A stretch of 64,000 nt of DNA from Anaplasma ovis str. Haibei (GTDB lineage Bacteria; Pseudomonadota; Alphaproteobacteria; Rickettsiales; Anaplasmataceae), in assembly GCF_002214625.1 (NCBI RefSeq), contig NZ_CP015994.1, positions 248,001 through 312,000 on the forward strand, read 5' to 3'. Made by a program: the position numbers and the translations under genes. The notes below the pieces were generated by a model that ran no database searches, was not told where the DNA came from, and saw only the letters and a program-made list of their open reading frames with translations. Below, piece by piece: positions 20,401 to 29,731 of this stretch; position 1 is the first letter of the stretch; every line of letters starts with the position of its first letter.

Positions 20401-22029
20401 AAAGATGAAGTGCTCTTCGACTCTGTGCTGGGATCCTGATTCCTTATGCTCCATGTTGATGCTGCTTCCGGATACAAGCCCTCTGTGGGAGACAAAGTGC
20501 TTTTCTATCTCCATGGATATAGGATCGACGCTCTGACTAGCCTCGTTGTATACGGCTTGGCTAACAAGGAAGTTCAAGGTGTCATGCTGCACTCCTTCAC
20601 TCGTGATTATCGGTCTGTCTGGGTGTGCAACCCCGTAACGCTCATAACTATCCTCCAACAGGTCTTCTGTGACGAAGCACCATTGGTCCTGACTACTTGC
20701 GCTGTACTGCGCAGGTGTTTGCTTTGTTGCTAAGTTGGTGTAACCGCAACGTTGCGCCGTTGAAGCATCATCCCACGCGGCGTTTGTGGCGAGCTCTGTA
20801 CTGCTCTTGATTCTTACTTGCTCGAACGTTGAGGTATCCACTTCATCCTTGGTGAGGAATAGCGGGTTTTTGCGTCCGTCCGCCACAATCTCAACATAGA
20901 ACTTCAGATCTTCTATTCTAGTGGCGCTTTCGCAGGAACCTGGAATCTCGTATCTGTGCACAACGTTGTAGCGGAGCACGGCGTGCATATATTTTCCGTT
21001 TTCGGATCTGATGACTGCACGCTTCTCCACATTTGAGGACTGCTCCCTGTTGCCACTGGTGGGGAACGAGCGTTCATGTGCTATCTTGCTCTGTTTTAGA
21101 AATGTTGTGTGCTTGACTACGTCAATGTCACTCGGATTTACCTGCAGAGTCGGGCCAAGAAGACCCCGGAAAATACGTGGGGTATACTCCACACCAGCGG
21201 CACCGTCGAAAATCCTACAGATGTAATCATCGGCGCTCAAGAGCATTGTTGGGGTATCAGTAATGTTGCGCCGCACGCCTGGTTTGCCATCAGCCGCAGG
21301 TGGTGCCAAGTAGACCTTGTATTCTTTTGCTGGGGGTTTGTAGACGCACTTGCAACCCTGTTTCCTGGAGTCTCGACACAAATCATTGGTGATTTGGATT
21401 TCTGTTTTACCTACATCCATCACTACCGATGTGTCGCTCGATAGCTTCTTGTTTTGGCTTATGATGCACTTTGTGTGCATCGTAAATACACCTAGATTCT
21501 CTCCTCTGGTGTTAGCAACTTTAAACTGTACCCGCTCTTCTATAAGATAAGCAGGCGTAACTTTGCTTCCAAACTTAGAAAGAAGGCCAGAATCTTGGGG
21601 GATTGCCGAGATTGTGAAGTGTGAAAACGGACAAATTTCGAACTTTGCGAACCTGATGCACTCAGGCTCAAAGCATTCGGCCAAAAATTTGGGTAGGTGC
21701 GTGCGCGCATCGGGAGTTGCTTCGACGAGTGTGATCACAGCCCGCCACGCTTCTTTAGGGATACTAGAGTATGGCGATCCTACGACCTGTGCCAGCTCTA
21801 TGAATCTATTCGCTAGTAGATCATCACTTGCTGCCTCTGGGCCGTCAAAGTCTATAGGGGTGAAAACCTGCTTGCTATTAAGCCTCTGCGCAAGTTCGTA
21901 CATGTATTGAAGTAGTGCAAGAGCAGGCTCGTGTTTTTTGCCTTCGATTTCCCCTTTATATAAGCACCCCGGGTCCGCCATGAGCGACTTACCCAAGTCG
22001 CTGGGTGCTTTCAGCAGTTTTGGACCCAT
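17440..22029 (-). CDS. Giant module protein, 1529 aa (family member 3)
   Basis: Unnamed. It contains at least five modules of the family type. Their strand-rich cores include VQFKVANTRGENLGVFTMHT (about 168-187), VIRSENGKYMHAVLRYNVVH (about 337-357), EEHFIFYPKGSKP then KVHAFVSYIVHGYDW (about 535-567), ENLHLVVCYDVCV (about 870-880) and PPLNVRVTISYTLLYRG (about 1100-1117). Each is preceded by a predicted helical stretch of 60-100 residues. An acidic, low-complexity linker runs from about 1170 to 1370. A hydrophobic segment (about 1373-1405, ILSFIFRILLSVWACIKSVL) is followed by a Gly/Ser/His-rich basic tail of about 125 residues. The start ATG gives MGPKLLKAPSDLGKSL, with no signal peptide. Confidence 0.75.
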   Translation of the reverse strand: MGPKLLKAPSDLGKSLMADPGCLYKGEIEGKKHEPALALLQYMYELAQRLNSKQVFTPIDFDGPEAASDDLLANRFIELAQVVGSPYSSIPKEAWRAVITLVEATPDARTHLPKFLAECFEPECIRFAKFEICPFSHFTISAIPQDSGLLSKFGSKVTPAYLIEERVQFKVANTRGENLGVFTMHTKCIISQNKKLSSDTSVVMDVGKTEIQITNDLCRDSRKQGCKCVYKPPAKEYKVYLAPPAADGKPGVRRNITDTPTMLLSADDYICRIFDGAAGVEYTPRIFRGLLGPTLQVNPSDIDVVKHTTFLKQSKIAHERSFPTSGNREQSSNVEKRAVIRSENGKYMHAVLRYNVVHRYEIPGSCESATRIEDLKFYVEIVADGRKNPLFLTKDEVDTSTFEQVRIKSSTELATNAAWDDASTAQRCGYTNLATKQTPAQYSASSQDQWCFVTEDLLEDSYERYGVAHPDRPIITSEGVQHDTLNFLVSQAVYNEASQSVDPISMEIEKHFVSHRGLVSGSSINMEHKESGSQHRVEEHFIFYPKGSKPNNTSLKVHAFVSYIVHGYDWVTKEGGRVASLGAKAQLGMRFVNPQFNLDECLQVGDSSIDSGSFQVFDIALKGDTHIRCDKFRDAIGKIDVAKDGALFSPSQNRDGAGGKRKEEVKVVDQEQVVFEQMARYYGAAASASGEDGGPTTNNITGPLIPETRILASSAVGRLLRLYDTDAIHVVGRGRRGRAAQSTSAASLVRFAPCRSNNLSELAQKRLELLELLETWIKEIGHQTHTSLFEATINLCGNFSHEGFTQFLLSQFQDYTRFPSKAAVVDKKLFLQFDQSASEDGKPQDKIRVVQHALVAPMAWWQTENLHLVVCYDVCVTQLDNGLKQLRVTHPVAAVKSCSDTSLKTAKPYTSLQLERDSEFRVVRIPSNRVPEPVKALTVMQSVQDNFAGYKYLIQGASESHGPRQSVSEKMRTCIMEFVGLHGIDKLLGSEYISTPDRTYDVLAEDYKLGGRGIEQPKGSIAACYDEVVNVLSRANYDKFVRFFCTALGVTRIDDRESEWEDVGTSVFKDHLPQQSGGGIAMTHELAFSAKSIVTGTPPLNVRVTISYTLLYRGANYGKNLFAMGDPSVTVSMFTNDGRELGSASLRSDALTLPLQAIIAVTSMREQNVRGRHGREEQFVRKLQDTTPQQKEQDGAHADVGSEPTAPGAAVMLSGARDDGSESEDQTVDDENRDEVLVSKDVDAEPAATSETELGSHAVPRHSAVSKTEGVGGAAGPVHDLSQDIAACLSAANQEVGSRPGTARSSGSSTSLKKQAPRTKRREGSATRASLYDTMTSYDSYDNRGDDQPRMPGRRQQRPDDDFPSVVFEPAGHTTWCERILSFIFRILLSVWACIKSVLSWMWALFQPTHGSADGLHRYDELRTHGGNSRARGHPRIATRQQAGFSSVSSVVGSGRHQSGGHTYGSTHISYSGGSEKAASVSNGSEHTSRTASTRSSGRHHSSNPTTIVDSATADQLQRGGDMRRRARM

Positions 22030-22550
22030 TGGAACCTCAGTTTACGGCAGCCACCGACCCACGATCGTGCACCAAAACGGCGCCAGAGCCCCGAAAGGGC
22101 GACGAGACCGTGCAACACGCACCGCCCGCGCCACTGGCAAGCCACTGACACTGGGGGTGCACAACCCCGCGCCTGCATTGTACCATTTATGTGCCAGTAG
22201 TGCAACACCATGCGCATTCTGCCGTATTGTCTGCCCCGATAGTCTTTGAGATCGTAACCATGGTGCATGTGTTATTTGTAAATTGATAACAACGCCTTAC
22301 AGTTTACGTAATGTGTACTTCGGGAGCGATATATGCTGACGTAAGCATGATTTTTTGGACGTATTACACCTAATGTATGTCATTCCGCATAATTGTTGGC
22401 AGCCATACCGCTCAGTAGTAGGGCACAGCACTTGTGACAAAAACCTACAAGAGTACTCCAGATTCACCACCCACATCTAGAGCTATATGGTGCGTCCACG
22501 GCCTGAAACTTGCGTTAAGTGGCCACGCGTGCTCTAAGCCGCTACTAACT
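22030..22550. other. Intergenic between two giant genes
   Basis: About 520 bp upstream of the 1529-codon gene and downstream of the 2055-codon gene. No tRNA or clear hairpin terminator was seen. It presumably holds the promoter of the 1529-codon gene. Confidence 0.35.
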
Positions 22551-25500
22551 CTAGGCTCCCACGGCAGCGGAACTATAGTCATATGCCACTGCGTTAGTCA
22601 CCTCACCTTCGTCCAACACGCTTCCAGGCGCACGGTTTTGTACTTCAGGTGTAACCACTGCTACTGGCGGGGGACCAATATCCTCCTGCATGCGCTCATC
22701 TTCCTGCGTTTCATCGGCGTTATCTATAGGACTCTGAAGCAAATGTGCATAGTTCCCAAACTTTTCCGCACCGCTGTCATACGTATTTGGCTTTTGTTTA
22801 GTGCGCTGCAGTGTGGTGAAATCGCGCAGGTTTACCGTACTAGCGTTATCCACCTTTTCGAGAGATCTGCAACAACAGCGTATTATAAGGTTGTAGCACC
22901 ACAACGCCGCCACAACGATGTATGCCCACAGTTGCGCAAGCAGTCCCACAAACCACCAAAACAACAACACGACGAAGCACCGTTTCTTTTTCTTGGAGTC
23001 GTCTTGCGAACTTTCTACGACAAACAAAGTTTTCTCGACCCACTTACCTGCTTTTCTTTCGGCTGTAACCTCCTCTTCCCGTGTTCTGGAGGTCAATACG
23101 TCATCTTCCTGGTGCTGCTGTACCGGTTCTGCTTCTCTATGTTGCTGTACTGACTCTGCTTCTCGGCGTTTCTGTACCTGTTCTGCACACTCGATTTTTG
23201 CATTTTTATACGGGGTGGATACTGACCTAGACTTCGTATTGGGGATTCCAAATGTGGCGGATGTTCGGGCCACTCCGTCTGCGTCCAGCTGCTTGATAGT
23301 TAGTTTAGCATTGGTGATTGCGCAAACAGCAGTATAGCTGCTGCCACCCCGTCGTCTACCTTGGCGATGTGTTTTTTTGGATACCTTATACTCTACAGAC
23401 ACACCAAGCACGTCACTAGATCCTGCCACACTTACATCTGCAGTTTTGACCACCTTATACAATCTCTTCTGTGGGTCCTCAAGTTTTGCATTGCTGCTTA
23501 CGTTCTTTATGATGAGTGATGATGCATTGCTGCAACCCAGGCATATCTCTGCCATACGCGATATGACATGAGAGGTATATTCTTCTGCACTAACCTTTTT
23601 CGGGAATAGCACCGCGCGCAGCAAATCACTGTTACTGAGAATGAGTGCAATGTCGTTTTCATTACGAAACTCGCCATTTTGCAGCCACAGGCCGGTACTT
23701 TTGGTATCAAGGAGGGTTCTACTAAGCTTGTCTTGCTCGCTGCGTGCTTGTGGGGCAGCGGAAATACTGCTGCCGTTCCTCTTCAGTGTGCCAGCTCCTG
23801 TACCATCAGTACCACTTGCATGTACCTCTGTACCATGTTCACTACCCGTACCAGCACCATCTATGCCACTTGTACCTGTGCCAGCTCCTGTACCATCAGT
23901 ACCATGTTGGTCAGTACCACCAAGAGTTTGGTCTATGCCACTTGTACCTGTGCCACCTACCTCCGGCAAAGCCAGCGCGCCATCATTGAACTTGGGGATT
24001 TCTCTGGCCATTGCTGCGGCAACCTCTTGTGACACGGCGCGCTGCGCAGACAAGACTGTCATCATTGGGACCGGGAATTCCATCATGCTGAGACTACCGG
24101 CCTGTGATGCAACTGCGCATCCTACCTTCAGATTGCACACTACATAGTCTGTGTTTATGCCCTTCGTCAGTCCCTTTGTGTAGGTAAACTCGCTTTCGAC
24201 GAGCAGTACATCATATACAACGCGCACAACTATATCTTTTGCATTGCCGTGCATCGACATCTTGTAGTCCTGCTCCACTCTGGCGCCCGCTATTACGCCT
24301 TCACCTTCTATCCCGAGGATTTTGTGGGTCTTGTCGTTAGTTTTTGTAACTTCGCACACGGCTACTGCAAGATGCTTAGAGATAGCCGATAAAAGCTTAC
24401 TTATCTCTAGGGTGTTGTTGCGTGCATCTTTTCGAAATAGCTGTAACCCAAGATTGCGCAGCGCTTGATTGCTTATGGTTCCCAGCGTGGTAGTAGCTCC
24501 GGTACTGTTTGAGTAGAACTTCGAGATGCTCTCCTTGGCTGCATTTCTGGTGAGTGAAAACCCGCTGCCTGATCCTGGCAGCAGGAACACGCTTCCGAGT
24601 CCGTGCTGGCCTATGCAAGCACTGATTGCCAAAGAAGGCGTGCACCCAGTGGCAGAAAGCTGCGATAAGTCACTCACCACCTCATTTTTGCACCATGAAT
24701 ATGAGAGAGTTGTGGGCGCAACGGGACGAGGCGAGCTGCTCCCCGCCACGGGGGCCGCGGCAGCTTGGATGTTTGCGACCGCTAACTCTGTACGCCCGTC
24801 TTCGTGTGTATTCAAAGACAGTTCATATTGCACCTTCACAGACGTTTCAAAAGCGTCACCACCGATTTCATACTTTAGCCGCAGGTCTCTAACAATCTCA
24901 GCTTTACTTCCCGGAGTTGCTGAATTATCAGCCTTCAGGTCTAGTACCTGTTGTTTAATCACTGGCTGGATTCTATTTAGTGTTCCATCGCTGTAAACCA
25001 CAGTGAATCCGTTATATGTCGTATCGCATGTGTTGATTACTGCGCGCAGCAGCAGGTCAGTTGCACCTGATTTCCAATTCAGCGCTCCTCTAAGCGCACT
25101 CAACGCACTGCTACCGCCTGCATTTGTAAGTGCACTTCCGTTTACCTTCACACTGTTGTCTTGCAACAATCTATCAAAGCCAGCGTCAGCACGCTTTGAG
25201 CCCTCACTGCCGGTAGGAGAAATTCTCACGAGGCTTTCGACGAGTGCTTCGTTCATTTCCTCACTTACCGCGTGCCCTTTTATCACGTTTTTTAGGTACT
25301 TTACAACATGTTCCGGAGTGCTGCTGTCAATTGGTTTTAAATCTTGCTCATAGTTGTTCACTACGATAATGGGAAGCGTGTAATCATAGCCTGGTGCGCC
25401 AGTTTTACCATCCTCAGTGCCACCTTGTTCGCCAGATTGTGCAGCACCTCCATTACCCTCAGTACCACCTGTGGAGGGCAATTGTGTGGTACTTCCATCA

Positions 25501-28500
25501 TCTTGTTCTGATATGACTTGCAACACGGGTGCAGCGCCGCCATGCATGACGAACTGCTGCTTCTGCCTACTTCTGTGGGTTTTCGCGCTATGCGATGCAG
25601 CCAAGAAAAGACTCAGTCTGAATTTGGGGGCGTGTACAAGACGCACTGCGAACGCAAGTTGATCCCTGCGCGCAGCACCATCTTGTTGTGACGCAAGTTT
25701 GCCTGACACGAAGGCGTGTATGTTGCAGCATGGCGGCACTTTATTACTTCGATTTGCAATTCTGAACACGTAATGTTGCTCTATGGCAGTATTACCGTTT
25801 CCACTACCAGGTTCCATAATTCCGCAGTGCATGATGCTATACTCTGCTAAACGTGTCAGGATAGGCCGTATATCAGGGGTATCTGCATAGTATAAAGTCT
25901 CTGCCACAGCATTCATTACTTTATTGTACCGAGCGTCTACGACACTGGTTTGTGTATCTCTATGTAAGATAACCGTGTTCTGGTACACATACGCATCGGT
26001 CAGTAGCATGCCGTGTATATCTTCTGCAAGATCGACCTCGGTGAGTTTGCATTCAAGCATCGGATGCTTATTGAATGCATTAATGGGCGCCCTGATGGCG
26101 TCATGTGCATATATCTTACTGCTTGCATCTGTTGCGGGTGTGGATCCTGATGTGGTTACTGTTTTGTCTGGCTTCCATACCGTATCGAGCACAAGGCCTC
26201 CGCTGGGTGCATCAATACTTACACTGTTGAGGGCTTGTCTGACCTTGAGATGCACATCACGGACCTTGTGCTCCCGTATGCCGGGGCGGGGGAGTTTATA
26301 TACGAGATGGACGTAAAAATCCTCGGTGGTTCCGTTACTATCAGATGTTACGCGTGCTACATAGCGCTTGTCGATATGCGGGCTACCATCTGACCCTGTG
26401 GTGCGGTTGGAGACATGTGCCAAAATTTGTACACGTTCATCATTGCTACTGAGTAACACCTTCACGACATCTTGCACCTTGCCGCTTGAAAAAGCGGTAC
26501 GCAATTTCTCCTCCTGTGGATTAGCCGTACTTTTGCTGCTGCCAGATTCCGCAGGTACTGCTGTACCCTCTTTTTTTGTGTCATTTGGTGTAAATGTGGC
26601 ACTGCTACCCGATTCTGCTGCCGCATCTTGGTTGCCCTGTTGTTCGGTACCTCCATCACCCTCAGTACCGGGGGATGGTGATGTAGCAGCTTCATTACCT
26701 TCGGTACTGGAGGGTAGCGCAGTACCCGCTGAACCCTGGTCTGCAGATGTGGAGGATAGTGCAGCGCTTGATGGTGCTTGTACTGTGGCGCCCGCTGCAG
26801 ATGTTGCCCCATGTTCCGATGCAGCACTCTGTGCTGTTTCTGCGCTTGTGATTGTTGCAATTTTAGTAGTCATCTCACCAACGGTCCCCCCCCCCCCTTC
26901 TGCATTGCTGCCTGTATAGCTCTGCTGTTCCTGTCGCCCAACTGCTGTGGCACCATGTTGGTCTGTACCTGCACCATCAGTACCACTCGATCCCTGACTT
27001 AACCCTGCACCACCAGCTAGGGCTTGACCATTACCAGCATAACCAGCAGCCAGAGTTTGGTCTATGCCACTTGTACCTGTGCCAGCTCCTGTACCATCAG
27101 TACCACTTGATCTCTGACTTAACCCTGTACCAGCATAACCAGCAGCCAGAGTTTGGTCTATGCCACTTGTACCTGTGCCAGCTCCTGTACCACCAAGAGT
27201 TGAAAAAATACTTGGGCACAAAGTCAGCTCTGGGCCTGTTGGATCTGTGGATTTTATTTTAACGGTTGGGTCGATGACTTTGTACCCGTTGCCCTGCCCA
27301 ATTGTAGGAGTAACTGTATACTGCACCTCTGCTTCTAGGGTACCAACCTCCTTATTATTAGTACCTCGTATAGTGAAATTATACTTCTCGATAAATGCTA
27401 TTGATGCGACTTTGTTAGGATCACTGTGTGTAGATCTGGTACATGTGGATACTGTTACATTATTCCATGGGACTACTTTTAAATTGGGAAATAACGCCTT
27501 TAAGAGGTTAAGCAGGTCTCTGTAAGTTCCCCTACATAAGTCCGAGTAGCATTCTCGAATGTAACCAGTACGTGCATTTCTACTGTTGTCACGAGTCATC
27601 TTACCAACTGTGAACACATCCTGTCGCCCAACTGCTGTGGCACCAGCACTGGAAGCCTGTCCTCCTGGCGTGGAGTGTGCGGCTGCACCACTAAATGTAC
27701 TCCAGGATGTGTTCACAGTTGGTGAACTAACTTGTCCCACCTGGGGAGCGTCCTCTCCATGTGCAGTGGCTTCCTTCTCATCTGACCCTGTTCCAGATGA
27801 TGCCGTACCAGTGGTCTGCTGGTCGTGCTCTTCTTCAGCACCTGTAGTGGTATGGGAAACAAGGACGGAATCTTCACCCTGCAGTGTTGCAGAACGTCCT
27901 CCCTCATTGCCGGAAGAGCATCCGTCACTGCCTCCAGAATTTTGTTGTCCCTCCTTTGCCGTGATAGCTTCAGGCTTCGGCAAGGAAACTTCAGAGGTAT
28001 TAGTACTTGTGTATGTCAGCTCTGGGTCTGTTGAATCTGTGGATTTTATTTTAACGGTCAGATCGCTGACTTTGTACTTGTCCTGTTCAATTGTAGTAGT
28101 AACCGTATACTGCACCTCTGCTTCTAGAGTACCCACATTCATATTGTTGGTATTTAGTACGACGAAGTCATGCGTCTCGGTAAGCACTACTGATGCGACT
28201 TGGCTAGGATCACTGCTTGTGGGTCCGACAACACGTGACGCCTTTATGAAATTAAGCAGGCCTTCACGCTTGTCAGTTCCCCGACATAGGTACTTCGAGC
28301 AGAATTCCCGAATGTCGCCAGACTTTGCATTTCTACTGTTGTTACTATGATGTTCTCCAGCATTAATCAGACTCCAAGGGCTTAGAACAGCATCACGCAT
28401 CGCTTGGTCCGGTGCGCTCTTGAGTTTTAATGTGGCACTTGATCCTGTTGCATGCTGCACACTGCCAGATTGTATAACACTTCCATCACCCTCGGTACTG

Positions 28501-28718
28501 GGGGATGGTGATGTAGCAGTTTCATTACCCTGGTCTACAGCCGTGGGGGATGGTGCAGCGTTCTGTGGTTCTTGTATATTACCGCTCGCTGAGAGTGCGC
28601 GGGTAATATCCTGAGCCTCATCAGCAACGGCCTTGAACTCACTTTCGATACCACTCTGTGCAGTTTCTGTGCTAGCGGATTGTTTAGCACGTGTGGTTGT
28701 TACAACGTCAATAGTCAT
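22551..28718 (-). CDS. Giant mosaic module protein, 2055 aa (family member 4)
   Basis: Unnamed. The N-terminal module (about 80-250) carries APDQAMRDAV, SPWSLINAGEHH, KREGLLNFIKAS and GTLEAEVQYTV. It is nearly identical at DNA level to a module in the 2849-codon gene and to the start of the 487-codon plus-strand gene. A second copy (about 380-500) follows. Two AAAP-type repeat patches (GTGAGTGTSGIDQTLAAGYA) lie near residues 505-575 and 1585-1640. Four or five further modules lie between. A hydrophobic segment (about 1911-1950, VVLLFWWFVGLLAQLWAYIV) precedes a tail of about 105 residues. A G10 tract lies 14 bp before the ATG, and a G12 tract encodes four Gly near residue 608. It may be phase-variable. 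No signal peptide. Confidence 0.75.
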   Translation of the reverse strand: MTIDVVTTTRAKQSASTETAQSGIESEFKAVADEAQDITRALSASGNIQEPQNAAPSPTAVDQGNETATSPSPSTEGDGSVIQSGSVQHATGSSATLKLKSAPDQAMRDAVLSPWSLINAGEHHSNNSRNAKSGDIREFCSKYLCRGTDKREGLLNFIKASRVVGPTSSDPSQVASVVLTETHDFVVLNTNNMNVGTLEAEVQYTVTTTIEQDKYKVSDLTVKIKSTDSTDPELTYTSTNTSEVSLPKPEAITAKEGQQNSGGSDGCSSGNEGGRSATLQGEDSVLVSHTTTGAEEEHDQQTTGTASSGTGSDEKEATAHGEDAPQVGQVSSPTVNTSWSTFSGAAAHSTPGGQASSAGATAVGRQDVFTVGKMTRDNSRNARTGYIRECYSDLCRGTYRDLLNLLKALFPNLKVVPWNNVTVSTCTRSTHSDPNKVASIAFIEKYNFTIRGTNNKEVGTLEAEVQYTVTPTIGQGNGYKVIDPTVKIKSTDPTGPELTLCPSIFSTLGGTGAGTGTSGIDQTLAAGYAGTGLSQRSSGTDGTGAGTGTSGIDQTLAAGYAGNGQALAGGAGLSQGSSGTDGAGTDQHGATAVGRQEQQSYTGSNAEGGGGTVGEMTTKIATITSAETAQSAASEHGATSAAGATVQAPSSAALSSTSADQGSAGTALPSSTEGNEAATSPSPGTEGDGGTEQQGNQDAAAESGSSATFTPNDTKKEGTAVPAESGSSKSTANPQEEKLRTAFSSGKVQDVVKVLLSSNDERVQILAHVSNRTTGSDGSPHIDKRYVARVTSDSNGTTEDFYVHLVYKLPRPGIREHKVRDVHLKVRQALNSVSIDAPSGGLVLDTVWKPDKTVTTSGSTPATDASSKIYAHDAIRAPINAFNKHPMLECKLTEVDLAEDIHGMLLTDAYVYQNTVILHRDTQTSVVDARYNKVMNAVAETLYYADTPDIRPILTRLAEYSIMHCGIMEPGSGNGNTAIEQHYVFRIANRSNKVPPCCNIHAFVSGKLASQQDGAARRDQLAFAVRLVHAPKFRLSLFLAASHSAKTHRSRQKQQFVMHGGAAPVLQVISEQDDGSTTQLPSTGGTEGNGGAAQSGEQGGTEDGKTGAPGYDYTLPIIVVNNYEQDLKPIDSSTPEHVVKYLKNVIKGHAVSEEMNEALVESLVRISPTGSEGSKRADAGFDRLLQDNSVKVNGSALTNAGGSSALSALRGALNWKSGATDLLLRAVINTCDTTYNGFTVVYSDGTLNRIQPVIKQQVLDLKADNSATPGSKAEIVRDLRLKYEIGGDAFETSVKVQYELSLNTHEDGRTELAVANIQAAAAPVAGSSSPRPVAPTTLSYSWCKNEVVSDLSQLSATGCTPSLAISACIGQHGLGSVFLLPGSGSGFSLTRNAAKESISKFYSNSTGATTTLGTISNQALRNLGLQLFRKDARNNTLEISKLLSAISKHLAVAVCEVTKTNDKTHKILGIEGEGVIAGARVEQDYKMSMHGNAKDIVVRVVYDVLLVESEFTYTKGLTKGINTDYVVCNLKVGCAVASQAGSLSMMEFPVPMMTVLSAQRAVSQEVAAAMAREIPKFNDGALALPEVGGTGTSGIDQTLGGTDQHGTDGTGAGTGTSGIDGAGTGSEHGTEVHASGTDGTGAGTLKRNGSSISAAPQARSEQDKLSRTLLDTKSTGLWLQNGEFRNENDIALILSNSDLLRAVLFPKKVSAEEYTSHVISRMAEICLGCSNASSLIIKNVSSNAKLEDPQKRLYKVVKTADVSVAGSSDVLGVSVEYKVSKKTHRQGRRRGGSSYTAVCAITNAKLTIKQLDADGVARTSATFGIPNTKSRSVSTPYKNAKIECAEQVQKRREAESVQQHREAEPVQQHQEDDVLTSRTREEEVTAERKAGKWVEKTLFVVESSQDDSKKKKRCFVVLLFWWFVGLLAQLWAYIVVAALWCYNLIIRCCCRSLEKVDNASTVNLRDFTTLQRTKQKPNTYDSGAEKFGNYAHLLQSPIDNADETQEDERMQEDIGPPPVAVVTPEVQNRAPGSVLDEGEVTNAVAYDYSSAAVGA
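23790..23965 (-). repeat. AAAP-type repeat patch inside the 2055-aa gene
   Basis: On the minus strand this encodes GGTGTSGIDQTLGGTDQHG, then GTGAGTGTSGIDGAGTGSEHG and TEVHASGTDG. The same words build the plus-strand tandem-repeat gene at 43.6-48.4 kb, here in the opposite orientation on the chromosome. Confidence 0.8.
26886..26897 (-). repeat. G12 homopolymer inside the 2055-aa gene
   Basis: Twelve C on the plus strand (G12 in the coding sense) encode four glycines before TVGEMTTK. The same flank, ACCGTTGGTGAGATGACTAC, follows the tract at 41982-41991. The tract is in frame here; a slip of one or two bases would truncate the protein near residue 610. Confidence 0.85.
26998..27205 (-). repeat. 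Second AAAP-type repeat patch inside the 2055-aa gene
   Basis: The minus strand encodes STLGGTGAGTGTSGIDQTLA, AGYAGTGLSQRSSGTDG and a further TGTSGIDQTLAAGYAG. These match the words of the plus-strand repeat gene almost exactly, so the two loci form long inverted homologies about 17-21 kb apart. Confidence 0.85.
27960..28700 (-). repeat. Module copy A (shared by three genes)
   Basis: Near-identical to 33131-33885 (same strand) and to much of 42050-42765 (inverted). Compared with copy B it lacks about 65 bp encoding the IDNLDPGLRVV-type segment and has about 45 bp extra encoding a Pro/Ser/Thr stretch. It is therefore a mosaic rather than a simple copy. Confidence 0.85.
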
Positions 28719-29731
28719 CTCACCAACGGTTCCCCCCCCCCTCTTTTTCTACCTAGGTCTGAATGAAGGGCACACATATGCGAGTGAGGAACGAACAACG
28801 GGTGCTTGCACTGCATCTGCACGGCTCTCCCATGCCCCCAGCACATCGATTGTACGTATCAAAGTGCCTCCTCCCGTTTAGCGCCGACGAAAAGCACGTG
28901 GCTACCGCCACCCACGAACCCCTTGTATATAGCCTGGAGACCATGCTTCTGCTCCCTATCCCTAAAACTGCTGCACGCACGCGCCAATATAACTTAACTT
29001 TTGGTTACTCGCTTACACCCGCAGCTTGTAGATCAAGTCACCTTTTTCTCGCCTGGCAATCAGAGATGCAGCCCGACAAGACCTGACAGTGCTAACTAGA
29101 CAGAAACACGCCCACTCCCGTTGCCGCGCCCCACTCCACACGCAGGACCGCCGGCGACTTGTCTACACCCCTGGTGCAAGCAACGTTAACGGCTTTGAAC
29201 GACAGAAACCTCCAACGGTAATCTAGCCACCTGCCACGCATCCCCGGCTCCCCACGAAAACCCGAAGGGTAGCCACAGCCACCAGACCCCGCGATAGACG
29301 CGACCGAAGCCGGCAACGCAAGCAGTCCAGCGTAACGCAACAGGGCAAACGAACCCGGAAATTGTACGCGGTACCGGTAGGTAAGTCAATAATTTTTTGC
29401 GCTCTAGGCACGAATAGATGAGCTGCCATTTCCCGTAATGCTGTATGACGTTGCTTGCATTGCTCACAGGGTACTATGCTATTTATAAGATGGGCGAACC
29501 AGAGGGAGTTCGATTATGTGCGAAGTTCCCGTGGCCGTGATGCCTTAATATAACATGCTTCTAGCGTATGAACGCAAAGGTCGCGGATGCTCAAACTTGG
29601 ATGAAGAAATCGGAGACGTCTCCCCACAGGTTATGGAGATGGTTTACAAATCTGCACAATTGCAAGCACACCTTGTGTGCCCCTGGAGAACGGTTTGCGC
29701 GGCACCAGCGGCGCCGCTGCGCCACATAAAA
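28719..29731. other. Intergenic upstream of the 2055-aa gene
   Basis: About 1 kb. It contains the G10 tract (28732-28741) and, on the minus strand, an ATG at 28777 that starts a short frame running through the tract to a TGA at 28715-28717. The rest (28800-29731) shows no supported gene or RNA. Confidence 0.45.
28732..28741 (-). repeat. G10 homopolymer 14 bp before the 2055-aa gene start
   Basis: Ten C on the plus strand (G10 in the coding sense), followed by the AACCGTTGGTGAG flank and then the ATG at 28718. From the upstream ATG at 28777 the frame reads MCALHSDLGRKRGGG and then stops at TGA. With eleven G it would run on as GGGGTVGEMTID into the large gene. Confidence 0.85.

Noticed and set aside
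22434-23153. 239-codon plus-strand frame opposite the 3' end of the 2055-aa gene
   Set aside because: It overlaps the anchor-encoding region of a much longer frame. Its Cys/His/Arg-rich composition is typical of antisense translation, and it has no motif.
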